The position numbers and the translations under genes were made by a program. Below, piece after piece: positions 4,684-5,573 of a DNA stretch of 5,573 bases (its first letter is position 1; the number at the start of each line of letters is the position of its first letter). This DNA comes from Chloroflexota bacterium (GTDB lineage Bacteria > Chloroflexota > FW602-bin22 > JAMCYS01). A model generated the notes under the pieces. The model was given only the letters and a program-made list of their open reading frames with translations. It did not search any database and was not told the DNA's origin. The stretch covers positions 1-5,573 of the forward strand of contig JAJZQK010000279.1 in NCBI GenBank assembly GCA_021847625.1, read 5' to 3'.

Positions 4684-5573
4684 ATAGTCTCCTTCTCCTC
4701 AGTCCTGAGTTGCATTTGCGGCTCGACGATGCGCACCGTCGGTCGTACGAGGAGCGGCATCACCCAGTCCGGCACCCACCGGTCCCTCCGCGCCAGCAAA
4801 GCGAAGGCCAGCATCGAGAGGATGAACGTGCACAGGAAGATCATCTGCCCCAGCGTGACGATGATGGCCAGCGACATCAGCCAGCTGATAGTCGAGCCGG
4901 TGAGGGTGTCGATGAGCGGCAGGAGCGCGCTAAACGCCGCTAGCCCCAGGGAGTAGCTGAGGATGTAGCGGATGGCGGGGCCGCGGACGAAGGCGGTGGA
5001 GATGGCGCCGAACTGGGCCCCGACGACGGCACCGGAGAGCATAAACATCACCGCCAGGAAGTCGACGTTGCCCTCGATGGAATGGCGCAGCGTGCCGTAG
5101 GCGCCGGAGAAGGCTATCTCGACGAGGTCGGTTCCCACGGCGACGTGCGTAGAGGCGCCGATCAGATAGACCAGGGCCGGCACCCTGACGAAGCCGCCAC
5201 CCACCCCCAGGAAGCCCGCCAGTGTCCCTGTCACCAGGCCCACCCCTACGATCATCCACATCGAGATGACGATGCCCGCTGCCCGGCAGCGGACGATGGG
5301 AGCAAGCGGCACGCTCTGGAAGAAGCGGGTCAGCCCGCCGGAGACTGTCTCGTGGCCGACAGACCTGCCTTCTTTGACCGCCTGCTCCAGGCTCCGGTGG
5401 GAGCGTCGCGTCTCGTTGGTGGTGTAGATGAACAAGGTGATCATCAGCGTCAGCGAAGCGACGAGGACGGCGACCGAGGAGACCCCCAATACTTTGAAGT
5501 AGCCGAGAATGCGCACACCAAGCTCCACGCCGAACATCGTACCGGCGACCATGCTGAGGGCGATGGTCCAGTC
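4680..5573 (-). CDS. TauE/SafE-family membrane transporter (5' end off window)
   Basis: The frame is open from the right edge to a TGA at 4680, giving the last 297 residues. The ATG at 5552 is internal: seven more codons (DWTIALS) are in frame before the edge and continue a membrane repeat. The first repeat ends near visible residue 50, followed by a cytoplasmic-type hydrophilic loop of about 45 residues (TNETRRSHRSLEQAVKEG and on). The second repeat starts with VGLVTGTLAGFLGVGGGF (about 111-128) and continues VPALVYLIGASTHVAVGTD, the TauE/SafE signature. Further spans lie near 171-195, 200-222 and 229-261, followed by a charged tail ending EEKETI. Characterised members are inner-membrane anion carriers exporting or importing sulfite, sulfoacetate or related organosulfur anions; the substrate here cannot be read from sequence. 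The linking loop is unusually polar. It is the upstream visible gene of a tightly packed operon. Confidence 0.9.
   Translation of the reverse strand, partial: DWTIALSMVAGTMFGVELGVRILGYFKVLGVSSVAVLVASLTLMITLFIYTTNETRRSHRSLEQAVKEGRSVGHETVSGGLTRFFQSVPLAPIVRCRAAGIVISMWMIVGVGLVTGTLAGFLGVGGGFVRVPALVYLIGASTHVAVGTDLVEIAFSGAYGTLRHSIEGNVDFLAVMFMLSGAVVGAQFGAISTAFVRGPAIRYILSYSLGLAAFSALLPLIDTLTGSTISWLMSLAIIVTLGQMIFLCTFILSMLAFALLARRDRWVPDWVMPLLVRPTVRIVEPQMQLRTEEKETI

Overview
GC-rich bacterial DNA with every recognisable gene on the minus strand, so it reads from right to left. No rRNA, tRNA, plasmid or phage gene is present. Nothing in the window fixes the phylum. GC-rich codon use, the dispersed palindromic repeats and the gene content suit an uncultured environmental bacterium (Proteobacteria-like or Chloroflexota-like), but that is only an impression.

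Right block (3602-5573): an apparent four-gene operon. It begins, off the right edge, with a TauE/SafE-family membrane transporter whose last 297 residues are visible. A 35-aa single-span microprotein follows, its ATG overlapping the transporter stop as ATGA. Next come a 67-aa two-span membrane protein and a 246-aa protein with a SHOCT-like helical N-terminus, a possible PH-like segment and two membrane spans. The gaps are -4, 10 and 19 nt and each start has a purine-rich ribosome binding site, so the four are probably co-translated parts of one envelope-located unit.

Middle block (2981-3601): about 620 bp without a credible gene. It holds three identical 28-bp palindromic repeats spaced exactly 61 bp apart, several GC-rich hairpins, and a weak candidate promoter for the left block. 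The repeat resembles both the dispersed REP/dRS3-like family and type I-E CRISPR repeats. No cas gene is in view.

Left block (1-2980): a two-gene unit. The first gene encodes a stand-alone receiver domain in which several catalytic positions look replaced. Nineteen bases later starts a large PEP-synthase/PPDK-like protein, with 852 residues visible and the end off the left edge. It has an N-terminal helical extension, an ATP-grasp PEP/pyruvate-binding domain and a swivelling phosphohistidine domain. The region after these, about 285 residues, shows none of the usual PEP-binding barrel motifs. The pair may be a regulator plus an atypical dikinase-like phosphotransferase of unknown acceptor. 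Any link to the upstream transporter rests only on adjacency and shared strand.
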